Below, piece after piece: positions 23,750 to 35,296 of a stretch of DNA of 64,000 nucleotides. This stretch comes from Umbellularia californica (Eukaryota; Streptophyta; Magnoliopsida; Laurales; Lauraceae): contig JAPQWN010000001.1 in NCBI GenBank assembly GCA_028538565.1, positions 12,348,001 through 12,412,000 of the forward strand, in the 5' to 3' direction. The translations under genes were made by a program, and so were the position numbers. Every line of letters begins with the position of its first letter. Position 1 is the stretch's first letter. The notes beneath the pieces were generated by a model. That model was given only the letters and a program-made list of their open reading frames with translations, had not been told where the DNA came from and did no database searches.

Positions 23750-26020
23750 TACAACTATTCACTTGACAAATAAAATGCATAAGGTTTATGTACTAAGATC
23801 AACTATTTGAGTGTGGGGATGTGAATTGGAAACTGACTATCTTAAAAAAAAAGCAGGTGTATAGTGAAGTCTGATTTCGGATGGCAAAAAATTTAGAGTC
23901 CGGATTCTTTTGTATTGTAAGTTCTAACTGGGTGATATAGATCAAGGATCCAAATTCTAAACCAATTATAGCTATTCTTAAAAAAAAAAAAAATTTATCA
24001 CTTTCTTAGGAACAACAACCTCAATTTTCTATTTTTACACACAACCACCTATCTTCTTTGTTTATTCCATTCGCCACCTTAAGTAGCAACCAAAGGCTGA
24101 AGGTGACCACCTCCCACTGGTTTTTATTCCAACTACTCAAAAAGAAAGTCATACCATTAATTTCAATAGCTTACCCTTGGTTGAGTTTTTCTTGGAAGAA
24201 ATAAAAATTATGATAAAAATATCTTGAAGACTCTAGTTATTTTAGGGACATGATGATGATTTCTATTTTAGTTTGAGTTATTCTAATCAGAGTCGATCAC
24301 TATAATTAAGTTTACTAGGATCTAGCTTAAATTAAAGGCACTATTATCTTTTTTAGAAAAATATTAGTTGCACTCAATCAACAATATAATAGCCGCCCTT
24401 GTTGACAGACTTAAAATTCAACAGTTTTTTAACCATAGGGCTTGTTTGTTTACATTTTAATATATATATGAGTTGAATTGCTAGGGTGATGGTTGGTTAT
24501 TTATTTCCCACCTTCTTTTGATTATGCTTCCCATAAGTAACCTAATTTGATTCTATTTCCTAAAACTAATTTGATTATATTTTCTAGAAAAGGCTATTTG
24601 ATGTTCATTTTAGAGTAATCTTCATTTATAATCACATATGAATGAACTGCGTATTCAATATTCCTATGTATTCTAATGCAAATAAATAGGCCTACTGTTT
24701 TGAGACTGAACGAGTCGAACTCATTTAGATCCAAGGAGATAAGAGGAGGATGAAACTAGGTCTAGCCCAAGTGAGCCCCGTAGTAGTTAAAATTCAAGAA
24801 ACTTTAAAAAATGACCATCAAATAACCTCCCATTGATTCCATATAAGAAATCATGTATCAACCCAAAAGTCTAACCTAATAGGTGGAAGGCCCAATCAAC
24901 TATATGAAGCTCTATCCAATCAAGGACTTGGGCGACGTGGGACTTCCCAATACAAAATACCATACTTTTGACAATGCTCACAACTGGCCTTATTAGTAAC
25001 CAATTAATGGGCATAGAAAATACACAAAAAATGGAGAAAAGGTCAAAAATAAAGTAAAAGAAACTTAAATTGTCGAGAGAACTGTCAACTGAACATTATA
25101 CAATTTCAGCGGAAATGCCCCAACTTTAGAAAAATAGAGCTAATAATTTGGACAGCCTCGATGAAGTGCCCATGATCAAAGTGAAAAATATAGGGTTTAC
25201 AGTTTAATTATGGGATCCTTCTCATCTTTCGGAGATGTGTAAAACCTTTGAGACTTTCAACAAGAAAATGAAGGGTGGTTGGAATTATTCTTTTGACAAG
25301 AATTGGACCCACTGTCAATTTGATAAGTTGTGAAATACATGATGGAGAATTGATTTTCCTTTTACACATGATTCATCTGTAAGCAAACCGAATTCATTTG
25401 AAATAAAGTTTGGTGCACCCATGGTACCCCACCCTAGCTGAGGGGCTGGACCCAATAGACTTCGTCCACAGATCTTCTAATATACCCGGATGCTAATAAA
25501 GATGAGAATTGGGTGCCCACTTCGCAACTAACTGGGCAACCATGTTCTCCACAGTACCATTTGATCTGAAAGATTGAGCGGTTTGGATTTAACAAAGGTA
25601 GTCTATTCACTAATTTAAATCAAGAGTGGTGAATTCAAAAGAACACAGGGGTGGTGTGACAGAAAATTTGTACTGTACTACTGACCTGGCATTGCTAAAT
25701 CAGGAGGTTTCTCACTCTGTCAAGCAGCATCCCCCATTCAAAACAGTCCAGCTCTATTCTAATGGACTTTGAGACATGGCCAGTAAAAATAGAACTAGTA
25801 TTAAATTAGGTTCAATCTCAATTCAATATAAGGGTGATTGTGGGGGTGAAAGGGGTGGTCTGATCAACCAAAATAGGCCATGTAAATTAAATGCATAGAT
25901 ATCAGATAAATCATAAACATACAGTTCACTATTCATAGATTATTCTTGTCCCATTAGAGAAGCGTAATGCATACATACCCCATCTCTATAAACAACAGGC
26001 ACCCACCCAAATGAGACCAC
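23750..26020. other. Intergenic spacer between CYP89 copies
   Basis: AT-rich, with no gene recognised. The last 60 bp before the third P450 include CTATAAACAAC (about 25986), a candidate TATA box roughly 50 bp upstream of its start codon. Confidence 0.4.
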
Positions 26021-28289
26021 AATAGTCCCCCTTTTCACATGGCTTGGTGGTTCCTAATCTCCATCTCCCTCTCCATCTGCTTTGCATTGTCCCTCAAACT
26101 CCTCTTCACCAAACCCAAACACCCACCAGGCCCACCAACCATCCCCTTCTTGGGCAACCCCAGATGGCTAACCAGGCCCTTCCTTGACCTAGAGCCCCAC
26201 CTCCGCAAGCTCCGTCCCAAATATGGGCCCATCATCACCTTCTACATAGGACCCCGCACCCTCGTCTTCATCTCTGACCATTTCCTTGCCCACAAGGCCC
26301 TGGTGCAGAAAGGATCCCTCTTCTCAGATCGCCCAGCCGCAACAGAACTGAGTCGGATCTTCACCAGCAACCAACACAGCATCAGCTCAGCCGGGAATGG
26401 CCCGCTCTGGCGCCTCCTACGACGTAACCTCATGTCCGAAATCCTCAACCCCAACCGCATCAAGTCCTTCGCCCAAGCCCGCAAGTGGGTCCTCCAGATG
26501 TTGGTCGATCGGCTCACCATCCATGCTGACTCGGGCGAGCCCGTTCCTGTTTTGGAGACATTACGCTACGCCATGTTCTACTTGCTCCTCATCATGTGCT
26601 TTGGAATGAAACTCGATGAATCGGTTGTGAAGGAGATTCAAGGCATTCATCGCTATCTGCTTGGGAATTTCGCGGGGATCAACGTCTTGTCTGTGTTTCC
26701 CAAGATTGCAAGTATTGTATTTCGTAAACGTTGGAATGGGATTTTGCAGATACGGCGCAAGCAAGAAGAGCTTCTCATCCCATTGATAAGAGCATGCAAG
26801 AACAAGAAACAAGACTATCAAGAAGAAAAGGAAGTTTCTTTCTTACTTACGTGGATTCTCTTCTGGGACTTGAGCTTCCGAATGAGGGAGGGAGAAAGCT
26901 TACAGAGGGAGAGATGGTTACGTTGTGTACAGAGCTTTTGAATGCAGGGAGTGACACCACGTCCACTTCCATGCAATGGATCATGGCTAGTTTGGTGAAG
27001 TACCAGGACATGCAGAAGAAGCTGGTGGAAGAGATGGATGGGGTTGTGGGGAAGGAGGCGGAGGATCTGAATCGGTTGTCGTATCTGAAGGCGGTGGTCA
27101 TGGAGGGGCTGCGGCGGCATCCTTCGACGGCCTTTCTGTTGCCTCACACCGTGTCGGAGGAGGTGGAGTTGGAGGGGTGTAAGACCCCACCCCGAGTTAA
27201 TCAAGATTAACTCTAATTAATTGAAGTTAATACTAATTAATCACGTTTAATGAGGCTAATGATGGCTAATGACTAAGCTCGATGAGATTAGTCTCAAATG
27301 ATTGAATTAAGCTTAATGAAATGATAATGAAGGGGATTGAATGGATTTAATGAGATTTTAGACTCAAACTAAGAGAATAAAGCCTTTTCCCGTAAATACG
27401 GATTTATACGTATTTTGTCGAATACGGAAACTCTTGATACCCACACGTGTATCTCGACGAGTACGTTAACTTTCATAATAGGCTCGAAGTCATCCGACGA
27501 GTATTGACTCAAGTGAGCCTCCATTTGACTCGAATTGAAAATAAGAAGGAAAGAGAGGGTCTAGTTGCAAAATGCCCTTATAAACATTGAAATGAACCCT
27601 TGGGTTCATTTCCACTTCATTTCCATTGTATTAGAAACCCTAGGCACTTCCCTTCCCCCATTTCTCCTTCTTCCTTCTTCTTCATCTAGAGTGGAGATTG
27701 AAGGCTTGTCAAGTGGTTGTAAAGAGGTTTCCTCTTTCCTCATCTTCTTCTTCAACTAGTCTTATTCTTTGGAGTGCTTGGAACTTGAAAGAGAAGCTCA
27801 AGAGCTCCCTACTCACATCACAAGTAAGTACTTAGGACTTTCAAGGATTTTTCCAAGTTATGATGAGTGGGTTAGACATGGTTTCTAGCCAATTAGCTTA
27901 TAGGACTTGTGTTTTTGATGTTTTATGGAAATAGGGTTTGGATTTGGGGATTTCTCGTCTTAAAGTCAAGCTAGCAAAGGGGTTTCTTGCTAATAGGCTT
28001 TAAAGGCAAGTATAAATGTTCATTTATGATTCAAATGCTAATCTATAAGTTTCCTTGAGTTATTAGAGATGGGTTCTCAAAACCCCTTTTCTTTCTTATG
28101 AAATGGAGATTAGGTTGAATGTGATTTGTATGGTTTTATGATGTGTTAATGATGGAATAGAAGTGCTAAATGTGTATTAAATGATGAATGAGGGGAGGAT
28201 TGAAGATCCTTAAATGTGTATGCAAAGGGTGGTTGAAAGGAATGAATGAAGGAGTGAAGTTCGGAGTTCCAGAAATGGAGTTCTGGACA

Positions 28290-28397
28290 GTTCGCTCGAG
28301 CGAACAAGTTACTGTCTGACGCGAAAAAGTGTCCGCACGAGCGAACTTTAGGTGCGCTCGTGCGATGAATGTTCTGTTTGGGTCCGCTCGAGCGAAC
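28290..28397. repeat. Palindrome array of LTR-A
   Basis: Four units: GTTCGCTCGAGCGAAC (28290-28305), GTCCGCACGAGCGAAC (28331-28346), GTGCGCTCGTGCGAT (28352-28366) and GTCCGCTCGAGCGAAC (28382-28397). All are perfect or near-perfect 15-16-bp palindromes with variable spacers. Confidence 0.9.
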
Positions 28398-28653
28398 CTG
28401 ATACTGGCCCAAACATGAAATTGTAAGCAAAAATTTGTCCAATCGATCGGACCGTTAGTGGATTTTGATATTGTGGGTGGAAAATTTTTGGGGACTAAAT
28501 GCACATATTAAATGAAAATGTGATGTCCATCGAAAATAACATGTGCATTTAGTAACTAATAATTACACCCAGAATTTGTCTAAATTGGGATAGAGACAAG
28601 TAGGACCGTGAGTAATTAATGATTCATCTAATCCCCTTGAGTCTATAATGACT

Positions 28654-28765
28654 GAATACACTGAACCACCGAACAATGAATGAATACACTGAACCACCGA
28701 ACAATGAATGAATACACTGAACCACCGAACAATGAATGAATACACTGAACCACTGAACAATGAAT
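28654..28765 (+). repeat. 28-bp minisatellite, four units, in LTR-A
   Basis: Four tandem copies of a 28-bp unit (GAATACACTGAACC...AATGAAT). The first three are identical and the fourth has one change. LTR-B has only degenerate related units here (52104-52180), so the array expanded in copy A. Confidence 0.9.
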
Positions 28766-29191
28766 AAATGCAATGAATAACGATTAATCCTGCTGCAGCA
28801 GATGATTGGGGTGTTCCGGGGCTCCGTGGTGATGCCAGTGATCTCTGATCAAGACACTGGTAGATCCCACATATAGACTGAAAAGTCAATGAATTGATAA
28901 GCCATGTAAGGAAAACTGAAATAATATGGAAGCCTCGGCCATGAATGGTTCGCCCTTCCGCCTTGTGCTTCATTAAATTGATTAAATGAAAGTGAAATAA
29001 AGCCAGGCCATGAACGGTTTGCCCTTCCGCCTCGCGCTTAAGTTTCTTCCGTTGGAAGACACGAAATGAAACGAAATGACGCGAAATAAATGAAATGAAC
29101 TGAATGATAGTAACACTATTGTATTTGTAAATTTAGCCATTGAGTATCAATGAGCTACACTGTACATGATATCGCATTAACCTAGATGTAA

Positions 29192-29392
29192 TTGTCTAGA
29201 GTTGTTATATTGATAATGGACAAGTTTAGCATGTGTTATCATAAATGTGTTTATACATTGTTGAACCGTCGTGTTCATAGTGTTATTGATGGCATTACAG
29301 GCCCAGTTGCCCCTCCCGGTCTTGCAGAGGCCGCGCCGCGTGCGGAGGAGGCCCATCCAATACCTCCAGGAGGTTTAGCCGAGTGGGCGTAG
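29192..29392 (+). other. Conserved terminal reading frame in LTR-A
   Basis: An open frame of 66 codons ending ...LAEAAPRAEEAH.IPPGGLAEWA-stop. Equivalent frames end at the same place in LTR-B (stop at 52817, ...IPPGGLAERA), LTR-D (minus strand, stop 62039-62041, ...IPPGGLIEWA) and the diverged LTR-C (stop 33613-33615, ...VPLGELVEWK). ATTACAG|GCCC at 29300 looks like a 3' splice site that would make the last 30 codons a separate exon. No protein family is recognised. It may be the C-terminal end of an element-encoded protein. Confidence 0.4.
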
Positions 29393-30249
29393 CTCGGAGG
29401 GCGTTGATTTTAATGTTTTGAGATTATTTTGGGAATTCATTGATAGATATTTTTATATATCATTTTGAAATGTAATTAGATGTCCCCTGCATTGTATTGT
29501 GAATATGCGGTGGTGGACTTCATTGGATTATATTTTGTATATGTGAACTTTACTTGTAATGTAAAGTCAATTATTGTCAATGTATATATATGTTTCCGCA
29601 AAAATGTACATTTGACAGGTATGTATGTTAGATCCCTTGTGAGTCTTCGTCTTAACTTCGGTTAATTCGAGATTTACGGGAGTAAGTATGTTGGATTCGC
29701 GATCCGGGGATTAGGCCCCGATTAGTCCGATCTCGGGCCCGGGTCGTGACAAGGGGTATGTTATTTCAAAGGGCGTTATAGTTAATGTTCCGGTGGCGGA
29801 GATGGGGTGGGATGGGAAGGTGTGGAAAGATCCTATGGTGTTCAGACCGGAGAGGTTTTTGGATGATGGAGAAGTGGTGGATATAACAGGTAGTAGAGAG
29901 ATAAAGATGATGCCTTTTGGGGCAGGGAGAAGGATATGTCCTGGGCTTAATCTTGCAATGCTACATTTGGAGTACTTCGTGGCAAATCTGATGAGGGAAT
30001 TTGAATCGAAATCTGTGGATGGAGAGGACGTTGATTTGACTGAGAAGCTCGAATTTTTTAGGGTGATGAAGAATCCTTTGAAGGCAAAGGTCGTCCGGAG
30101 AAGAAGGGAATGATAAAAAGAGTTCTTCTGCAGTATTTGTATTTCTTGCTGAACGGCCTGGTAAATGTACTGCTTTTCAGAGGAGGGGTTCGCCAAGAAT
30201 TACTCCTCGGTCTTATAATAAAATGAGTGGGGATTTTGACGTATTAATC

Positions 30250-30900
30250 CTCTTTAAATCTGATTTTTTCAATTTTATTATTGAAATTTAAATAATATAC
30301 CAAAGTCGCTTCACTCTACTATTTTTTTATATTTCTTTTGCCCTAAATCCCACAATATCATGGAATCCCAATGTAAAAATAAAAAATAAAAAATCCGGAG
30401 AGTGTTCTTGTCATCCACTTTACCTTCTTCCTCCTTTTTCCTTGTAAAACCAAAAGAGAGACATTATGAAAATTTTCTTTCTCTTGTATGAAGGCAGCTT
30501 CTCTCCCCCACCTTCTCCCTCTCTTGTCACAGTCGCGTGATATCACATGATTTATCAGTTTCTGTAACATAAACCTTTTGCAATCAACAAGTAAATTCAT
30601 TTTTTAGAAAATGCATAAAATGATATTCTGTGAAAAAATAATTACAAATCTAACCACTGTTTTTAAGGTTTTAACATTCAGAAAAACCTCACCCAAAGAT
30701 GCTGCATAAAATCCATGTTATCATGGGTTTATCAATTTTTGTAACACACAATTCCCATAATATCATGGGATGTTTTAGTTTCTATAAGATCCACTTTCTG
30801 CAACTAGCAAACAAATTCTTATTTTAAAAATAAGAAAAATGACATTTTATGAAAACTAAACACACATCTGACCAACAATTCTCATGTCTTTAATGAGTTT
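30250..30900 (+). repeat. Dispersed AT-rich repeat, two tandem copies
   Basis: Two units (about 30250-30660 and 30700-30900) with the family's ordered words: AAAGTCGCTTCACT, CACAATATCATGG, TTTATCAGTTTCTGTAACAT, TTTTGCAATCAACAAGTAAA or CTGCAACTAGCAAACAAATT, GACATTTTATGAAAA and CACACATCTGACCA. They resemble the units upstream of the CYP89 fragment (17575-18010), so this spacer may be part of the P450 duplication unit. Confidence 0.6.
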
Positions 30901-31318
30901 TCGCCCAAAGATGGAAAAGATAGAAGAATAAGAAGAGTAAAGGGAGAGGGCAGTGTGGGGAATGTGACAAGAGGGGGAGAAGGTGAGGGATAAAAGATGT
31001 CTCAATGCCAAGGAGAGAACTTTTAGATCATTTCTCTTTTGTTCCTGCATAAAGAAAAGAGAAAGAGGTGAGAAGGGAAAGTGAATGAAAAAAACTGAGT
31101 AGGGTGTGTTCACTTGCATACTGGAAACTACTATTATAATTTAACTGATTAAAGTCTCACGATTAGGGTCCTAGGAAAATGAGTGAAAAAGAAGGGAAGG
31201 GACAAAACATTCGTATGTTGATTAAGTAAATCATTGGTAGAAAGAGAGGAAGTGGGTGGAGTCAGGGATTGGTTTGTTCTCCATGTACTATATTGAAAAC
31301 CGTTTTGGATTTTCCCAG

Positions 31319-33924
31319 TGTTACATTTCATCCCGGATTAATTAGGATTAACTCTAATTAATCAAGATTAATGCATATTAAGCATGATTAGTCAAGTTAA
31401 GTGCGATTAGTTATCAAAATGGGTTAAATTAGTCACACTTGAGTGAATTAAGTATCTTGGACTGAGATTGAAGGAGATTAGCTTAGTAGAGTTGAATTTA
31501 TAACCAAATTAGTAGAATTAAGGGCTTTTTCGTAAAATTGGATTTATACGTATTTCGTCGAATACGATAAAACTTGATGTCAACATGTGTATTTCAACGA
31601 AGACAACAACTTTCATAATACATTCATTTTCATTTGACTTCAAATGAACCAAATGAGTTTTAATTTGACTCAAATTAGAAATATGAATAACACATGGGTT
31701 TATGTGCAAAATACCATTTATAAAGGTTCAAATGAGAACCAGCCCAGTTCATTCGACCATTCCAACAACAGTAGAAACCCTAGGATTTCATTGTGTCATC
31801 TTTCCCGTCATCTTCTTCATCTTCCTTTTTCCTTTATTGAAGTGGAAGTTGAGAAAGAAAGCTCAGATTTTCTTCTTCAAGATTTCAAGTAAGTTTTGAG
31901 AGTAATTTCAGCTGTAAATGAGCTCTTTAAACCTTTTTCCATCTTGAAAACTCATTGAAGTCAGATTTGAATGATTTGATGATGTTAGGGTTTGAATTTG
32001 GTGATTTTGTGTCAAGGAAAGCTTGGAAAAGAAAGGGGTTTTTGTATCAACTTGGTTATAAGGCAAGTATAAATAGTTATTATGATTAAATGCTAGCTAT
32101 TAGGTTTTTCCTGTTGATTATGTTGTGAAAAATGGATTCAGCCTTATATATTTGATTCATTTGTATATATGAGTGAGTGTTTGGACAAGAAGATGGGTTC
32201 TATGTTATTTAAATGGCTTGGAGAATTTGTATATATATGAATGGATGATTGAGGAGAGGACAGGAGGTCCTATGTTTGTGTTGCAGGTTATAAATGACTT
32301 GAGTAAGAAGGATTGGAAAGAAGGGGATGGAAACACAGTGTATAAACAGGTTGGGTTGATGAAATTTTGCTCGGAATTGGGCCAGCCGGATTGGGCCTGC
32401 TCGAGTGGGTCGGCCCATTAGGCCAACAGTGCCAACTTTGAATGGCCATGACTTTTGACCCCTATGTCCGATTTTTGAGTTCCATATATCGTTGGAAAGC
32501 TCTTGAAATGTAGAAATCAATGGTACACACCTCCTAGTGATCATAGATTGAGAAATGAAATTGATATGGGGATAATTAAAATAGGCCCTAACTGTGATGA
32601 CATTTGTAATTCAAAATTACATCAAATGTTTTGTTTATGAGCATAAATGATTAATAAAAACTAGTCTAATGACTAATTATAATATAAGTAAGAGATTTTA
32701 ATCAATTAAGCTTTCCATAAAGTAATGTTCTTGGATTTGGTCCAAGAAGAATTGGGAGTTAACCAAAAGGTTAACCAAAGCTGAATCATGGTAATTGATG
32801 ATGAAAAATTAGTTTATAAAACTAGCCGATTAAATATCGATTAGTTAACTGAAATTAATAAGATTTCAGAATTATTTCTGAGCTAAGGAAAAGAGCCTAT
32901 TGATCATGTCAAGGCGGTTGTTATTGTGTATACCTCCATAGGTGTTATTTAAGGGAACTTTAATGTACAAATTTACATAAATTATGATGCTCATCGAGAA
33001 TAACACGTACATTAAACAACTAAGGATTTCACCCGATTGGTTGGTATTGTTTAATTGAAATTGTGAATTGAATCCTAAATGGATTGTTTATTGGATTATA
33101 TTCATTAATTCGTCATTGAACAGAATTAATTATTAATTGTATTGTTGATTGAGTCTGGCACTATATAGTGATTTCTGTAAGCTCATTGAAGCTATAACTG
33201 CTGCAGCAGATTAATTGGGAGTGTTCCGGAACTCCGTGGTGATGTCAGATGTCCCTAGCCCGGGCACTGATAAATCCTATACTATATGAATCCTTCCGTA
33301 TGGAAGATGGCAATCCTTCCTTTTTAGAAAGATGGAAATTGAAATGAAATGCTATTGTAGTTTTGCCAAATAATAAAGACTCTCATTGATTTAAATTAAA
33401 TGGTAATTGTATTAGTCTAACATTGGATTAGATATATTAAATGTGTAACTAGCATGTTAAATCATGTATCTATTTATACATTGCTGAATTGTCAAATTCA
33501 TAGTATTATTGATGGCATTACAGGCACAGTTGCCCATGCCTGCCCTTTTGAGGCCACAGTGCCAGCGAAGACTACCGATCCGGTTCCTCTAGGAGAATTA
33601 GTTGAGTGGAAGTGAAACAATATCATATGAATGTGCTATTGAACCGGAAGTTTAACGGAAAACTTTTGATGAGGGAAGTTGTTAAGAACGTTTCACACTT
33701 TTCATTCCTTGCATTGTACTTAAATGTGCAAGTGAATGTTGTCAATATTGTAAATGAATTTTTGTTTTATATAGGAGCAATGTATATTTGTTTATATATA
33801 TTCCGCATAATGTGTTATTTGATATCCCTTGTGACTTTATGTGATTGAAGTTCACGGAAGTAAGTATGCGACGCGACTCGGGGTTAACTCGAATTAATTA
33901 TAATCTCGGGCTCGGGTCGTGTCA
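31319..33924 (+). mobile_element. Solo LTR, copy C (diverged)
   Basis: It starts TGTTACATTTCATCCCGG and ends GGGTCGTGTCA, and is flanked by a perfect TSD CCCAG (31314-31318 and 33925-33929). Length is 2606 bp. It shares the layout of copies A and B: TTTATAAAGG (about 31717), GTAGAAACCCTAGG leader motif, donor CAA|GTAAGTTT (31889), CTGCTGCAGCAG and GTGTTCCGGAACTCCGTGGT, ATTACAG at 33523, and the late frame with stop at 33613-33615. At the position of the palindrome array it has unrelated sequence rich in GGGCC and GGCCC (about 32380-32425). Confidence 0.9.
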
Positions 33925-34290
33925 CCCAGTGTGCCGCTTGAGTGATTTTAGGGGACTTTTTTATCTTGGGAATTAGTTATATTGGGTCAAGGACTTTAGG
34001 AATACTCACATCATCATCATTAAAGTCTTATTTCAGTTATATTAGGTTGCGTCACATGAATCTTTTTTCTTCGTTCCGATATACACTGAGATAAGTAATA
34101 AGTTCTTATATAAACTTCACTTCTTCACCTAAAATAAAGTTAGGAAGTGATTTTGTTTTGGATTTTGAATGTGATTTTAAAGCAATGGATTGAGATAATT
34201 ATCTTGTGCTGCGTCTTGAGAAAATCATTTGTGAAGATGATTGTGGGGGCAGATCTAGCTGCCCGTGCATGGGTGAGTGACCTGAGTCAT

Positions 34291-34313
34291 GAGAGAGAGA
34301 GAGAGAGAGAGAG
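34291..34313 (+). repeat. GA microsatellite
   Basis: A pure (GA)n tract of 23 bp. The short frames across it are low-complexity translations. Confidence 0.95.
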
Positions 34314-34504
34314 GTCAAACATCCACCCGGGTGCCACGTGGGACGGGCAACTAAACGAGGGAAAAGTCGGGCACAGAACCAAACTGCAATGAGCAATCCC
34401 TTTGGCCGGGTCCCTGACCTGCCAACCTTATTTCCACCATCCCAATTAGAGGAACTGACAGTTTGTGTTGGGGGTAATGCTGTAATAGGGTCCTGCACCT
34501 TGAA

Positions 34505-35296
34505 ATCCTCATATCAATTCATTCAGCCCATTCCTACTGGGCCACACTTACTCATTTCATCCAAACAGTTTCTCCTACTTGTGTTTGATGCAGGAATGAG
34601 GAATCCCTTGACCACCTGTTTATTCATTGTGATTTTTCAAAACAAGTGTGGATAACAATACCTAACCTATCAACCTTCCCAAACCTAAACTCTTGGTTCT
34701 GTCTGTCAGTCCACCCAACAATCCCAATCCCTGGGCCTATGATATATTTGGAAAGCAAGGAACAAATACCTGTTTCAATCCAGTCCACTTCATCCCATAT
34801 CTGTCCATAACAAGGCCCTAAACCTGACCCACAAGTGAACCCTGGCAATGAAGCTTCTTAAACCAATTTCCCAGAAAGAATCCTTCCATTTGGGAACCCC
34901 CTCTCCCTGTCACTACAAAACTAAACTTTGATGGCTCAATCAATGGTGCATCGGGTCATGCAAATGGGAGGAATAACAAGGGAGCACTCAGGTCAACTCA
35001 CACTCACCTATGGCCCTAAGCCAACCAGATTACAACCTCCGAAGCTGAATTACAAGCCCTTCATCAGGGACCACAACTTTGCAATGATCTCCAACTTCCA
35101 AATGTCATCATCGAAGGGGATGCACTCAACCTGATTCGTGCCTTCAGCGGACCCACAAATCTAATTATCTAAACTACTTGGAAGGCAATTGTTAATTGTA
35201 CTGAATCCATCCCAACTTGGAGAGCCGTGTACCAGTGGCAGATGCATTTGGCTAATGGGGTAATGTTCTCCTGCGAGGAGATTGCATACTTCTCAT
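34505..35296 (+). pseudogene. LINE (L1-type) 3' remnant: zinc-binding RT region and RNase H
   Basis: Frameshifted pieces translate as NEESLDHLFIHCDF..VW (near 34593-34650), typical of the zinc-binding segment after plant LINE reverse transcriptase. They are followed by KLNFDGSINGASG (from about 34923) and EAELQALHQG with VIIEGDALNLI (from about 35038), matching the RNase H-like domain carried by such elements. The catalytic-type Asp and Glu landmarks (NFDGS, SEAEL-like, EGDA) are still visible. There is no continuous frame and no upstream RT, so it is a dead 5'-truncated copy. A poly(A) tail was not found. Confidence 0.75.

Larger units (their letters stand above)
27178..29751 (+). mobile_element. 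Solo LTR, copy A, inserted in the CYP89A exon
   Basis: It starts TGTAAGACCCCACCCC and ends GGGTCGTGACA, with TG...CA termini, and is flanked by a perfect 5-bp TSD AGGGG (27173-27177 and 29752-29756). Removing it restores the P450 codon order exactly. Length is 2574 bp. No gag or pol sequence adjoins, so it is a solo LTR. Inside, in order: TTATAAAC TATA box (27578), GAAACCCTAG telo-box-like motif (about 27632), donor CAA|GTAAGTAC (27824), palindrome array (28290-28397), 28-bp minisatellite (28654-28765), palindrome CTGCTGCAGCAG (28790-28801) and a reading frame closing at 29392. The termini and length suggest a Ty3/gypsy family (Tekay/Del-like), which is inference. Confidence 0.95.
26039..30113 (+). 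pseudogene. CYP89A: CYP89A-type cytochrome P450, broken by a frameshift and a solo LTR
   Basis: The coding parts are 26039-27177 and, after the insertion, 29757-30113. The first part has the anchor, HPPGPP hinge, WRLLRRN and the helices up to about residue 260. A single indel-type frameshift between about 26790 and 26840 moves the reading from the first frame to another, where I-helix AGSDTT and EGLRRHP follow. At VELEG|Y the gene is cut by LTR-A. Its sequence resumes as YVISKG, then RPERF and PFGAGRRICPG with the haem Cys, and a normal stop at 30113. All catalytic motifs survive, so the inactivation looks recent. It is clearly similar to the intact copy at 20738. AATAAAA about 100 bp after the stop is a possible poly(A) signal. 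Confidence 0.95.

Noticed and set aside
28290..28397. Spaced palindromic repeats resembling a CRISPR array
   Set aside because: Spacers are of irregular length, units vary, no cas genes are present, and the sequence is inside a plant LTR.
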